Shown here piece after piece: positions 17,768 to 25,359 of a stretch of 64,000 nt of DNA. The translations under genes and the position numbers were made by a program. The notes beneath the pieces are model-generated. The model was not told where the DNA came from, made no database searches, and worked only from the letters and a program-made list of their open reading frames with translations. How positions within the stretch are numbered: the stretch's first letter is position 1; each line of letters opens with the position of its first letter. The DNA comes from Pseudopedobacter sp965218985 (lineage in GTDB: Bacteria; Bacteroidota; Bacteroidia; Sphingobacteriales; Sphingobacteriaceae), in the NCBI GenBank assembly GCA_965218985.1, contig CBDCMP010000004.1, forward strand, positions 62,001 to 126,000, in the 5' to 3' direction.

Positions 17768-18589
17768 TTAAATCCGGAAAGACAGGCCCACAAAATATAT
17801 TCTAACGGATGTTTTCTTTACGCCGTAGTTAAAACCTGTATCCAACTTGAAATTTTTGCCAAAGTTATAAACCAAACCGCCATCAATAAAATATTCCAGC
17901 TTTTTCATTTCATCATCATGGGATAGGAAATGCTCAGCAAAAAAACCGCAGTTTTTAAATAAGGAATGGGAAGCTGTCGCCGATGCCAGCAGATTTAAAT
18001 GATGGCCATTAGATAAATTGTTTTCAACCAGGTCAGTTTCTATTTGTGCGCCAAATCCCCAGCCATTTGGAAGTATTATGCTGAAAGGTAGGATCAACCC
18101 GCCTGAAATTTGCCCCCCGGAAGAAGTGGGAATGTTTACAAAAGGAAAAATGGCGAATGCGGTTTTTCCTTCATCATTACCCCATAAGTTTTGCTTCACT
18201 CTTACCGATATTTCTGAAAAGGAGGACTTGACAATAAAATTATTTGCCGAATTTTTTTCAGTACGGAAAGATTCAAATACTAATTGCAGATCCAGGGAAT
18301 TTGTGATTCCAAATTTTAAGTTTCCAAGGTTAAAATAATTTTGCCTGATTTTCAAGTTCCCGGATTCAGAACTAATGGTTTTAAATAAATCAGTTTCAAA
18401 TTGCAGGTGCCCGGCATCCAAAGTGAAAGGGCTTTCAGTCACATCCGGCCGGTCTGTTTCAAAGCTCCTCATCAATTCTTTTGGAGTGGGATGAAAAAGA
18501 TGGTAGTTCTTCTTTGATGAATCCTGTTGAGCATGAGCCTCAAAAATAGAAGCTGAAGCAATCAGCACCAAAATAAACGGTTTTCTCAC
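17768..18589 (-). CDS. Outer-membrane barrel protein of the phenol MetA-degradation/transporter-like family
   Basis: 273 aa from GTG 18589, giving signal peptide VRKPFILVLIASASIFEAHA. The upstream in-frame TTG (18619) would translate a heptad repeat tract, so I reject it. The SFETDRPDVTESPFTLDAGHLQFETDL motif region marks the Phenol_MetA_deg-like/transporter family of outer-membrane beta-barrels; beta strands continue to the C-terminal VRIYFVGLSFRI. Substrate unknown. It converges on the cyanophycinase gene (1-bp gap) and lies downstream of mntH on the same strand, but a hairpin/repeat element separates it from mntH. Confidence 0.75.
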   Translation of the reverse strand: MRKPFILVLIASASIFEAHAQQDSSKKNYHLFHPTPKELMRSFETDRPDVTESPFTLDAGHLQFETDLFKTISSESGNLKIRQNYFNLGNLKFGITNSLDLQLVFESFRTEKNSANNFIVKSSFSEISVRVKQNLWGNDEGKTAFAIFPFVNIPTSSGGQISGGLILPFSIILPNGWGFGAQIETDLVENNLSNGHHLNLLASATASHSLFKNCGFFAEHFLSHDDEMKKLEYFIDGGLVYNFGKNFKLDTGFNYGVKKTSVRIYFVGLSFRI

Positions 18590-18620
18590 ACGAGTGTTAA
18601 ATTGAAAGTGGAAAGTCAAA
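18590..18620 (-). repeat. Heptad repeat tract before an outer-membrane protein start
   Basis: Read on the minus strand, successive 7-bp words ACTTTTG, ACTTTCC, ACTTTCA, ATTTAAC run up to the GTG start at 18589. The same style of 7-bp repetition occurs in front of other genes in the window with different words. Confidence 0.6.
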
Positions 18621-18699
18621 AGTAAAAAGACTTATATTATTGATAATAAGTAATTTAAAAAGATGATTTTTCATCGTTTTATGATTAACATGACCCTAG
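18607..18699 (-). repeat. Dispersed repeat, copy A (inverted relative to 36706-36797)
   Basis: Read on the minus strand, this copy matches 36706-36797 with about six differences over the first 80 bp, then both run into ACTTT-type heptads. It begins at the mntH stop codon (CTAG). It contains the hairpin GATGA-AAAA-TCATC followed by TTTTT (minus strand, about 18660-18673), which can act as a Rho-independent terminator for mntH. Confidence 0.75.
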
Positions 18700-20564
18700 T
18701 TAATGATCAAAACCGGGATTTTAATTTTATGTCTTACCGCATCAACTGTAGTTCCAAAAATCAGATCTTTAAAACCTTTATGTCCATGGGCGCCCATTAC
18801 CAAAAAGTCAATTTCATGCTCTTTCACTATTTTTGAAATAGCGATGGCCGTATTTCCGAAACCAACTTTATAATCAGAATGATATCCGAGTTTAGCTAAT
18901 TCCAGTTGGTATTTAATCAGGTTGTCCTCGTCTAGTTGCGTTTCCTGATCCATGGCGTTTTTGCCATGATATCGGGCTGCGGCAGTTTCCACCACGTGGA
19001 TGAAAGTATATTTTGCAGTTTTCCCTCCCTGCATGATAGCGTTTCGTATGATTTTCTGGTCATTAGCAGAAAAATCTGTGGTGATACCGATATGATGATA
19101 TGCAATGAGTTCATCTTCCAGGATGTCCAAAGCCTGGCCATGTGGAAGCTGGTTTCTCTCCATGGATCTTGGCTTAAGAAATGGCTGGATGAACACGTAA
19201 ACCAGTAATGCAAGACAAGCCAAAATAATGGGAAAAACAAAAAGATAAATATAGATTTTGCTGCCTCCGGCAGTTTTTAACCAGCTGCTGAGTTCATCAA
19301 CAACAAGATGGATGTTCAAATAAACGATGATTGCTGAACTTGCCCAGGCTAAAACTTTCACCCATGTTTTAATAGCGAATTCCTTCATCAATTTCTTATC
19401 AGAACAGAAATGAATCAGCGGGATGACGGCGAAACCTAATTGTAAGCTCAGCACCACCTGACTCAATACCAAAAGGCTTCCCAGAGCACTGTCTCCAAAG
19501 AAGTAAATGGTACAAAAAGCCGGGACAATGGCCAGTAAACGAGTGATCAATCTTCTTAACCAGGGTTGGATCCTCAGGTTTAAATGCCCTTCCATAATGA
19601 TTTGACCCGCCAAAGTCCCCGTAATCGTAGAGCTTTGCCCAGATGCGATCAAAGCGATGGCAAAAAAGGCTGGAGCAGTTTTCCCAAATAGATTCTCCAG
19701 CAATTTAGAAGCATCTTGTATTTCGGCAACTTCATGAAAGCCATTGGTGAAGAAGGCCGCCGCAGCTAAGACCAATATGGCGGCATTGACCAGAAATGCT
19801 AAATTCAGAGCGATGGTCGTGTCAACCAAATTAAATTTCAAAGCATCTTTAATGCCCTTAAAAGAGCGGTCAAACTTTCTGGTTTGCACCAGAGAGGAAT
19901 GAAGGTAAAGGTTATGAGGCATCACGGTGGCGCCAATAATCCCTATTGCGATATACAAGGCATCTCCACCGAGTTTTGAAGGTACAAACCCCTTTACCAC
20001 ATCTCCGTAAACAGGGGTCACAATCAACATTTCAATTAAAAATGAGATGCCGATAATGAACACCATAGATACGATGAAGACCTCCAGGGTCCGCATTCCA
20101 CGTTTCATTAGCACCAATAACAACAGCGTGTCAAAAATGGTGATGCTCACTCCCCAAATCAGCGGCAGGCCGAAAAGCAGATTTAATCCTATCGCCATAC
20201 CAATGATCTCGGCTAAATCGCAGGCAGCAATGGCAATCTCCGCTAAAATATACAGGGGAAAATTCGCCCATTTGGGATAGGTGTTTTTGGAGGCCTGGGC
20301 CAAATCCAAACCTCTCACAATACCTAACCTGGCACTTAAAGATTGCAAGAGCAAGGCGATAAGATTTGACATCAGCAAAATCCAAATCAGTTGATAACCA
20401 AACTGAGAACCACCGGCGATATCAGTGGCCCAATTCCCCGGATCCATATAGCCTACACTGACTAGATAGGCGGGACCGATGAAGGCTAATATTTTCCGCC
20501 ATCCTTTTTTTTCGGTTTTTACTGATGAATGTACTTCGCTTAATGAATTGGAAGAGTTTGTCAT
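18696..20564 (-). CDS. mntH: Nramp-type Mn2+/divalent metal transporter fused to a universal stress domain
   Basis: A 622-aa inner-membrane transporter using proton symport to import Mn2+ (or Fe2+). The Nramp core spans about residues 20-440, with the metal-binding DPGN motif in YMDPGNWATD (about residue 41) and MPHNLYLHSS (about 215). Both metal-coordinating motifs are intact. About residues 475-622 form a universal stress protein (UspA) domain (AYHHIGITTDFSANDQ, then MGAHGHKGFKDLIFGTT and IKIPVLIIN), with the GxHG...G ATP-binding pattern. The fusion suggests regulation of uptake by nucleotide binding; such fusions occur in Bacteroidota and some other bacteria. It overlaps mntR by 4 bp (ATGA), forming an operon under MntR. 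Confidence 0.94.
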   Translation of the reverse strand: MTNSSNSLSEVHSSVKTEKKGWRKILAFIGPAYLVSVGYMDPGNWATDIAGGSQFGYQLIWILLMSNLIALLLQSLSARLGIVRGLDLAQASKNTYPKWANFPLYILAEIAIAACDLAEIIGMAIGLNLLFGLPLIWGVSITIFDTLLLLVLMKRGMRTLEVFIVSMVFIIGISFLIEMLIVTPVYGDVVKGFVPSKLGGDALYIAIGIIGATVMPHNLYLHSSLVQTRKFDRSFKGIKDALKFNLVDTTIALNLAFLVNAAILVLAAAAFFTNGFHEVAEIQDASKLLENLFGKTAPAFFAIALIASGQSSTITGTLAGQIIMEGHLNLRIQPWLRRLITRLLAIVPAFCTIYFFGDSALGSLLVLSQVVLSLQLGFAVIPLIHFCSDKKLMKEFAIKTWVKVLAWASSAIIVYLNIHLVVDELSSWLKTAGGSKIYIYLFVFPIILACLALLVYVFIQPFLKPRSMERNQLPHGQALDILEDELIAYHHIGITTDFSANDQKIIRNAIMQGGKTAKYTFIHVVETAAARYHGKNAMDQETQLDEDNLIKYQLELAKLGYHSDYKVGFGNTAIAISKIVKEHEIDFLVMGAHGHKGFKDLIFGTTVDAVRHKIKIPVLIIN

Positions 20565-21217
20565 AATGCCAATAGTATGTTTTTTGCTATATCCCTGCTG
20601 ATGGTTTGCTCTTTTTCATGAATGTGGATGATGACAGAGCCATCGAAAGCTATTTTGTCTTTCACGGTGAGTTGTTCCCCTAACGTAAGCCCCATTTTTT
20701 CCAGGTGCTGTAGAAACGGCCTGGAATGCTCTCTAACGCCACTTATTTTACCCGTTTCGCCTAACTGCATTTTTGAAACAGGAACCAACTCCTGTGATTT
20801 CAGTATCCCGTTTTTGTCGGGGATGGGATCGCCATGCGGATCATTCTCCGGAAAATTCAGGAACTCCTCCAGCCTGTTGATCAATGTCTCCGAGTTGATA
20901 TGTTCCAATTCTTCTGCCAAATCATGCACTTCATCCCATTTAAAGTTCAGTTTCTCCACTAAAAAATATTCCCACAAACGGTGTTTCCTGATGATGGTGA
21001 TCGCTTTTAGCCTTCCTGCCTGAGTTAAAGTGACACCTTGGTATTTTTCGTAATTGATAAACCCTTTTTCGGCCAGTTTTTTTAACATGTCAGTCACCGA
21101 TGCGGCCTTTGTTTGTAAAGATTCTGATATGGCGTTGGTGCTCACCGTGTTGTGAACATCCGTGTTTAAATGATAAATAGCTTTCAGGTAATTTTCTTCG
21201 GTAAAAGATGTAGTCAT
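20561..21217 (-). CDS. mntR: DtxR/MntR-family metal-dependent transcriptional repressor
   Basis: A 218-aa iron-dependent-repressor family regulator. The N-terminal winged helix is at about residues 1-65 (TEENYLKAIYHL ... KAASVTDMLKKLAEKGFINYEKYQGVTLT). The dimerisation and metal-binding domain follows (RKHRLWEYFLVEKL ... EELEHINSETLINRLEEFL ... DPHGDPIP). The C-terminal part is a FeoA/SH3-like domain. The coupled mntH gene downstream and a DtxR-type operator in its own promoter point to Mn2+-responsive autorepression. Confidence 0.93.
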   Translation of the reverse strand: MTTSFTEENYLKAIYHLNTDVHNTVSTNAISESLQTKAASVTDMLKKLAEKGFINYEKYQGVTLTQAGRLKAITIIRKHRLWEYFLVEKLNFKWDEVHDLAEELEHINSETLINRLEEFLNFPENDPHGDPIPDKNGILKSQELVPVSKMQLGETGKISGVREHSRPFLQHLEKMGLTLGEQLTVKDKIAFDGSVIIHIHEKEQTISRDIAKNILLAL

Positions 21218-21235
21218 GCCAATAATTATTTAATA

Positions 21236-21266
21236 CAAATCTAATCTAATTTTTAGACTAACCTAA
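21236..21266 (-). promoter_or_regulatory. mntR promoter with overlapping DtxR-type operator
   Basis: On the minus strand a -7 box TAGATTTG (21236-21243) lies about 18 bp before the mntR start. Just upstream is TTAGGTTAGTCTAAAAATT (21248-21266). Its left half TTAGGTTAG is identical to the half-site of the DtxR/IdeR consensus TTAGGTTAGSCTAACCTAA, and the core TTAG-N-CTAA is perfectly symmetric. The operator would occupy the spacer of the promoter, consistent with repression by metal-loaded MntR. Confidence 0.65.
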
Positions 21267-21322
21267 AAAAAATGGTTTTTTAAAATAAACAAAAATAATT
21301 GGAGCTTTTTTTAAAATATAAT

Positions 21323-21351
21323 TTGGTTTTTAAGTAATAAAATTAAATTTG
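21323..21351 (+). promoter_or_regulatory. Promoter of the Lrp-family gene
   Basis: TTG (21323-21325), an 18-bp spacer and TAAATTTG (21344-21351), an exact TAnnTTTG box, precede the Lrp-family ATG by 17 bp. Confidence 0.6.
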
Positions 21352-21368
21352 TATGGTAAAACAACAAA

Positions 21369-21833
21369 ATGGAATTAGATAAGATCGACTTCAGTATCCT
21401 TAAAATTTTGCAGGAGAATGGCAGAATCACCAATCTTCAACTTTCTCAACACATCGGTTTGTCTCCCGCCCCAACCTTAGAGCGGGTTCGGAAATTGGAA
21501 CATTCTGGTTATATAAAAAGCTATCACGCTTTAGTTGATGAAGAGAAGTTGGGTTTGGGGATTAAAACTTTTATACAGGTTTCCCTGGATTTTCACCAAC
21601 AAGACACGATACAAACTTTTCTGAATGAAATTAAAGAGATAAAGGAAATCACGGAGTGTCATCACGTCACCGGGCAATGTGATTTTCTATTGAAAGCCTA
21701 TGTGAAGGATATCAAGACTTATGAACAGCTCATCATGCAGAAGATCAGCAGAATATCTGTGGTAAAGACTTTTCATACCATGATGATCATGTCGACCAGC
21801 AAGAAAGAGCCTATCGTTCCTTTGGAATATTAA
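21369..21833 (+). CDS. Lrp/AsnC family transcriptional regulator
   Basis: A 154-aa feast/famine regulator. The N-terminal helix-turn-helix is clear (ELDKIDFSILKILQENGRIT, then LSQHIGLSPAPTLERVRKLE, residues about 1-60). The C-terminal RAM effector-binding domain follows (FIQVSLDF, ITECHHVTGQCDFLLKAYV). Such proteins form octamers and usually sense an amino acid. It is transcribed divergently from mntR-mntH and convergently with rpoD, so context does not name a target; autoregulation is usual. Confidence 0.93.
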   Translation: MELDKIDFSILKILQENGRITNLQLSQHIGLSPAPTLERVRKLEHSGYIKSYHALVDEEKLGLGIKTFIQVSLDFHQQDTIQTFLNEIKEIKEITECHHVTGQCDFLLKAYVKDIKTYEQLIMQKISRISVVKTFHTMMIMSTSKKEPIVPLEY

Positions 21834-21882
21834 AAATTATATGGCCGGGATGGGATGAAGTGAAGTGATATTGCAAAAAAGA

Positions 21883-21914
21883 AAACCCCTCAAGAGATTG
21901 AAAGGGTTTCTTTA
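21883..21914. terminator. Bidirectional terminator hairpin between the Lrp-family gene and rpoD
   Basis: AAACCC (21883-21888) and GGGTTT (21904-21909) form a short stem with a T-rich flank on the plus strand and A-rich flank on the other side. Position between two convergent genes supports a shared terminator; the stem is weak. Confidence 0.45.
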
Positions 21915-21918
21915 ATTA

Positions 21919-22779
21919 TTATCCCAAATAAGATTTAAGTATTTTACTTCTTGAAGTATGCCGGAGCCTTTGTAAGGCTTTGTCTTTGATCTGACGCACA
22001 CGCTCACGTGTCAAATTGAATTTCTCTCCAATCTCTTCTAATGACAAAGGATGATTGGTGCTTAAACCAAAGAACAAAACGATGATCTCCCGCTCCCGCT
22101 CTGTTAACGTTGATAAAGAGCGTTTGATCTCTTCAGATAAAGATTCATCAATTAACATGCTGTCCGTTTCCGGATTGTCATTCTCCAGTACATCCAACAA
22201 GGTGTTCTCTTCTCCCTGCACAAATGGGGCATCCATAGAGACGTGTCTGCCTGAATTACTTAAAGTATCAGAAATTTTATCAACCGTGGTCTCCAGTATA
22301 TCTGCCAATTCCTCAGGAGATGGTTCTCTTTCATACTCTTGTTCTAACCTGGAGAATGCTTTGCTGATTTTACTTAATGAACCAACCTGATTGAGTGGTA
22401 AACGTACAATACGAGATTGCTCTGCAATGGCTTGTAGAATGGACTGGCGGATCCACCAAACGGCATAAGATATGAATTTGAAACCTTTAGTCTCATCAAA
22501 TCTTTTTGCGGCTTTGATTAATCCTAAATTTCCCTCATTTATTAAGTCTCCGAGGGTGAGACCTTGATTTTGGTATTGTTTTGCTACGGAAACAACGAAA
22601 CGTAAATTTGTTTTTGTTAAGCGTTCGAGAGCGGCCTGGTCACCTTCTCTTATTTTTTGTGCGAGGATGACTTCCTCTTCAGCTGTAATTAGATCAACTT
22701 TACCAATTTCGTGAAGATATTTATCTAAAGACTGGGATTCACGGTTGGTAATGGATTGCGTAATCTTGAGTTGTCTCAT
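21919..22779 (-). CDS. rpoD: Primary RNA polymerase sigma factor (RpoD/SigA type)
   Basis: A 286-aa group 1 sigma-70 factor, the short form typical of Bacteroidota, lacking the long acidic region 1.1 of E. coli RpoD. Region 1.2 is at the start (DKYLHEIGKVDLITAEEEV). Region 2 has NLRFVVSVAKQYQNQGL and LINEGNLGLIKAAKRFDETKGFKFISYAVWWIRQSI. Region 4 has the helix-turn-helix LSLEEIGEKFNLTRERVRQIK. It directs recognition of the TTG/TAnnTTTG promoters seen across this window. It stands alone with its own promoter. Confidence 0.96.
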   Translation of the reverse strand: MRQLKITQSITNRESQSLDKYLHEIGKVDLITAEEEVILAQKIREGDQAALERLTKTNLRFVVSVAKQYQNQGLTLGDLINEGNLGLIKAAKRFDETKGFKFISYAVWWIRQSILQAIAEQSRIVRLPLNQVGSLSKISKAFSRLEQEYEREPSPEELADILETTVDKISDTLSNSGRHVSMDAPFVQGEENTLLDVLENDNPETDSMLIDESLSEEIKRSLSTLTEREREIIVLFFGLSTNHPLSLEEIGEKFNLTRERVRQIKDKALQRLRHTSRSKILKSYLG

Positions 22780-22818
22780 CTATATATATTATGTTCGCTA
22801 ACTTATAATAAAAGCTTG

Positions 22819-22826
22819 CAAAGTTA
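22819..22826 (-). promoter_or_regulatory. -7 box of rpoD promoter
   Basis: On the minus strand TAACTTTG matches TAnnTTTG exactly, 39 bp before the rpoD start. No good -33 TTG is seen. Confidence 0.5.
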
Positions 22827-22979
22827 AGAAACTTTAGTTTATTTAACGTTAATTAAATGAAAATGTTGGAGTTATTTGAAAGAAATTATTCTCGTCATCT
22901 GCTGTCATTCCGCAAAAATCAAGCCATTGAAAAGTTGTCAGGTGCCACTTCCCACGTTGTTGAAATTATGGGGATGAGC

Positions 22980-23822
22980 TTAATTCAAGTTCGACAATTT
23001 AAAAGTTTGATCTAATCTCACCCCTTTATCTGTCGTTTTTAAAGTGCAGCATTCGTTTACCGGATCGTGTTCTAAAATTAAAATATAGCCATTTACCACA
23101 GCTTCATTCAGGAAAGCTTCTTTTTCAGTGAGCGTTTTTAACGGGAACATGTCATAAGACATCACATAAGGCAAAGGAATATGACCAACGGATGGTAATA
23201 AATCTGCCATATAGACCAAGGTCTTTCCTTTATAATTGATTTGTGGGAGCATCATGGCATCAGTATGTCCATAAGCGAACCTGACCTTTACCCCGTCTGT
23301 AAAGGAGATGCCATCTTTGTTTTCAATGAATTTTAATTTGCCGCTCTCTTTCATTGGCAGGATATTCTCTTTTAAGAATGATGCCTTCTCTCTGTTATTT
23401 GGATTCACCGCCCAGTCCCAGTGTTGCCGATTGCTCCAATAGGTTGCATTTTTGAACGTCAGTTCCAGCTGCTCTCCATTTTTCACTACGGCTCCGCCAC
23501 AATGATCAAAATGTAGATGTGTGAGAAACACATCCGTGACGTCATCTTTATGAAAACCTGCTTTTGCAAGAGAACCTGCTAAAGTATCTTCCCCGTGTAA
23601 ATAATAATGACTCAAAAATTTCGCATCCTGCTTGTCTCCAATTCCGGTGTCAACTAAGATCAACCGATCGCCCTCTTCTATCAGAAGGCACCTCATGGCC
23701 CAGGTGCAAAGATTGTTTTCATCGGCCGGGTTAGTTTTGTTCCATATGGATTTTGGTACCACTCCAAACATCGCCCCGCCATCCAATTTGAAGAATCCAG
23801 TATCTATCTTGTAAAGCTTCAT
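22980..23822 (-). CDS. MBL-fold metallo-hydrolase
   Basis: A 280-aa metallo-beta-lactamase-fold protein. The zinc motif THLHFDHCGG (HxHxDH) is at about residues 100-109, with the later metal ligands in AYGHTDAMM and YMADLLPS, and ILEHDP near the C-terminus. There is no signal peptide, so it is cytoplasmic. The N-terminal layout (VPKSIWNK, then RCLLIEEGDRLILVDTGIG) is that of the lactonase/organophosphate-hydrolase-like MBL group; the true substrate cannot be read from sequence. A heptad repeat tract lies directly in front of its ATG, separating it from the four-helix protein gene upstream. Confidence 0.85.
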   Translation of the reverse strand: MKLYKIDTGFFKLDGGAMFGVVPKSIWNKTNPADENNLCTWAMRCLLIEEGDRLILVDTGIGDKQDAKFLSHYYLHGEDTLAGSLAKAGFHKDDVTDVFLTHLHFDHCGGAVVKNGEQLELTFKNATYWSNRQHWDWAVNPNNREKASFLKENILPMKESGKLKFIENKDGISFTDGVKVRFAYGHTDAMMLPQINYKGKTLVYMADLLPSVGHIPLPYVMSYDMFPLKTLTEKEAFLNEAVVNGYILILEHDPVNECCTLKTTDKGVRLDQTFKLSNLN

Positions 23823-23823
23823 A

Positions 23824-23875
23824 ATGGTGAGTGGTGAATAATGAATAGTGAATAATGAATAGTGAATAACTGAAA
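23824..23875 (-). repeat. Heptad repeat tract in front of the MBL hydrolase gene
   Basis: On the minus strand the words TTATTCA and CTATTCA alternate for five units, followed by CCACTCA and CCATT, ending two bases from the ATG at 23822. The period is exactly 7 bp. No protein is encoded. Confidence 0.8.
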
Positions 23876-23927
23876 TAGTAGATTGAAAGGATAATAAATA
23901 TATAAACTGAAAATTTAAATTTGATAA

Positions 23928-24281
23928 TCAATTCTTATTTATCATACCTGATAGCATTTTAAATGTTGAAATAACGTGAGGCTTTAGTTGCGAAATATCA
24001 GATTCAGTTATAAAACCCAAAAGGATGGAGACATCAATTTGGGTATCAATTTCAACAATTGAGCCTCTACTCATTTCGTAATATCGTTTTCTTTCAACTA
24101 AGGATTTTCTTGAAGAACCTTCAGATAAATTTGAACAAACGGATACGGCCGCTCGTTTTAATTGCTGACATAAATTATACTTTTCGTCGATTGGTAAAAG
24201 TTTGCATAAAAGATAGATTTCTTTACAGAGCAATTTACTTTCTTTATAAACTTCTAAATTTTTGTGGGACAAATCCAACAT
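23928..24281 (-). CDS. Four-helix bundle protein (23S rRNA intervening-sequence protein family)
   Basis: A 117-aa all-helical protein. The family pattern is clear: NLEVYKESKLLCKEIYLLCK, then YNLCQQLKRAAVSVCSNLSEGSSRKS at about residues 35-60, and a C-terminal helix ending KMLSGMINK. Members were first found in insertions inside 23S rRNA genes and form homopentamers; stand-alone copies are common in Bacteroidota. Function is unknown (nucleic-acid binding has been suggested). It lies beside a decayed IS3 element. No rRNA is present here. Confidence 0.88.
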   Translation of the reverse strand: MLDLSHKNLEVYKESKLLCKEIYLLCKLLPIDEKYNLCQQLKRAAVSVCSNLSEGSSRKSLVERKRYYEMSRGSIVEIDTQIDVSILLGFITESDISQLKPHVISTFKMLSGMINKN

Positions 24282-24318
24282 AATATGTAATTTATTAAAC
24301 TTGATTTATTTGGTTTAG

Positions 24319-24346
24319 ATAAAAATACATATAATTTCACTACTGA
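24319..24346 (+). repeat. 28-bp direct repeat, left copy at the IS3 remnant
   Basis: Identical over 28 bp to 25360-25387 and in the same orientation. It ends exactly where the element's TGTAAG terminus begins. It is much longer than the 3-5 bp target duplications usual for IS3 elements. Confidence 0.85.
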
Positions 24347-24392
24347 TGTAAGCTTCCCCGTTTTTCAGACCACTCAAAAGTAGAATTTCCAA

Positions 24393-25127
24393 TCAACATT
24401 CCTGCAATAAATCAGCAGGTGATTTAAAGTTCAGAGCCTGGTGCGGGCGGTGATAATTATAGTCTGTCATCCATTCCTCTGTTTTTTCCCTTACCTCATT
24501 CAGGGAGTTGAAAATGTAAGCATTCAGTAACTCTCTACGGATGCTCCCATTGCATCTTTCGATAAAAGCGTTCTGTGTGGGCTCTCCGGCTGGATGAAAA
24601 GCAGCTCCACACCATTTTCTTTTGCCCATTCATCCAGTTTGTGTGAGATAAACTCGGGGCCGATAAAAGTCCTCTACATTTTGAACAAACGATGCGGGAA
24701 GAGATGTCTGCCTCCATGGCAAGCACTTCCCTGTTATAATCGTCAACAACATTCAATAACCGAACTTCCTTCCGTCCCAAAGGCTGTCGCTCATAAAATC
24801 TATGACCAGACCTGGTTGATCCCACCGGGAACCAATTAGGGTTCTTGACCCTTGCGGGCAGTCTTTTTGGCCCTTCGGCGGATATTGAGCTTCATTTGTA
24901 TAGATCCGGTAAACTTTCTTGTGGTTCCATTTGAATCCCTTTCGCCGTAAGCGATGGTAACACTGCCAAAATCCTATGGAAACATGTTTCTGGGTAAGCA
25001 GGGTAAGCTCATGGATTACCTCTCCGTCATCCTTTCTCTTTAACTCATAGAAATAACTACTTCTATTCAATCCAAATTTACACGCCTGACGATGGCTCAC
25101 TTTTTTTACCATCTCTTCCACCAACAT
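24393..25127 (-). pseudogene. IS3 transposase orfB (integrase core) remnant, frameshifted
   Basis: Pieces of an IS3 DDE transposase in more than one frame. The upstream part (SHRQACKFGLNRSSYFYE, IGFWQCYHRLRRKGF, KKVYRIY) is in one frame. The middle, with VIDFMSDSLWDGRKF then LLNVVDDYNREVLAMEADISS, crosses two frames. The C-terminal part (AGEPTQNAFIERCNGSIRRE ... YNYHRPHQALNFKSP) is in a third. The usual stretch between the first and second catalytic acidic residues is shortened. At least two frameshifts plus a deletion make it non-functional. Confidence 0.88.
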
Positions 25128-25144
25128 CTCCTTATCGGCAGGCG

Positions 25145-25349
25145 TTAAAGCTTTTTTTCTACCGCCTCCTTGAAAACCTCATGTACCAGGCTGAGGTTGG
25201 CGTACATCAGCCTTGCGTTCTCTTCTTCCAGAGTCTTCAGTTTGGACAGTTCTTTTACTTCCATTCCGCCATAACGCTGCCGCCATTTGTAAAATGCGGC
25301 CGTACTGATTCCTAACTCCCGGCAGAGATCATATTTTCCCGGTTCTTTG
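25145..25349 (-). pseudogene. IS3 transposase orfA remnant, 5'-truncated
   Basis: On the minus strand the frame reads DLCRELGISTAAFYKWRQRY, then an EELSK/LEEENARL-type leucine-zipper helix and finishes EAVEKKL followed by a stop. This is the C-terminal part of an IS3 orfA; the first ~25 codons including the start are gone. An A7G run (near 25150-25158) just before the stop is the usual slippery site for making the orfA-orfB fusion. Confidence 0.8.
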
Positions 25350-25359
25350 AGCCTTTACA

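Larger units (their letters stand above)
24347..25359 (-). mobile_element. Degenerate IS3-family insertion sequence
   Basis: A 1013-bp remnant whose ends read TGTAAG... and ...TTTACA, that is, the TG/CA termini typical of IS3 elements. The minus strand carries broken orfA and orfB. Full-length relatives are about 1.2-1.4 kb, so sequence has been lost: the start of orfA is missing and part of the orfB catalytic core is deleted. It is flanked by exact 28-bp direct repeats and sits between the four-helix protein gene and lpdA. It is very unlikely to transpose by itself. Confidence 0.85.

Noticed and set aside
18619..18619. TTG at 18619 as start of the outer-membrane protein
   Set aside because: It would translate heptad repeat sequence before the signal peptide; GTG 18589 gives a normal signal peptide.
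20622..21023. Long open frame on the plus strand opposite mntR
   Set aside because: It mirrors the mntR coding frame with no independent start context; a shadow of the real gene.
22857..23012. Small plus-strand open frame (about 52 codons) beginning MKMLELFERNYSRH in the rpoD/MBL gap
   Set aside because: It runs into the 3' end of the MBL gene on the other strand, has no family resemblance and no promoter box; treated as chance.
23824..23875. Possible CRISPR array from the repetitive look of this tract and the other heptad tracts
   Set aside because: Units are only 7 bp with no unique spacers and no cas genes nearby; they are short tandem repeats.
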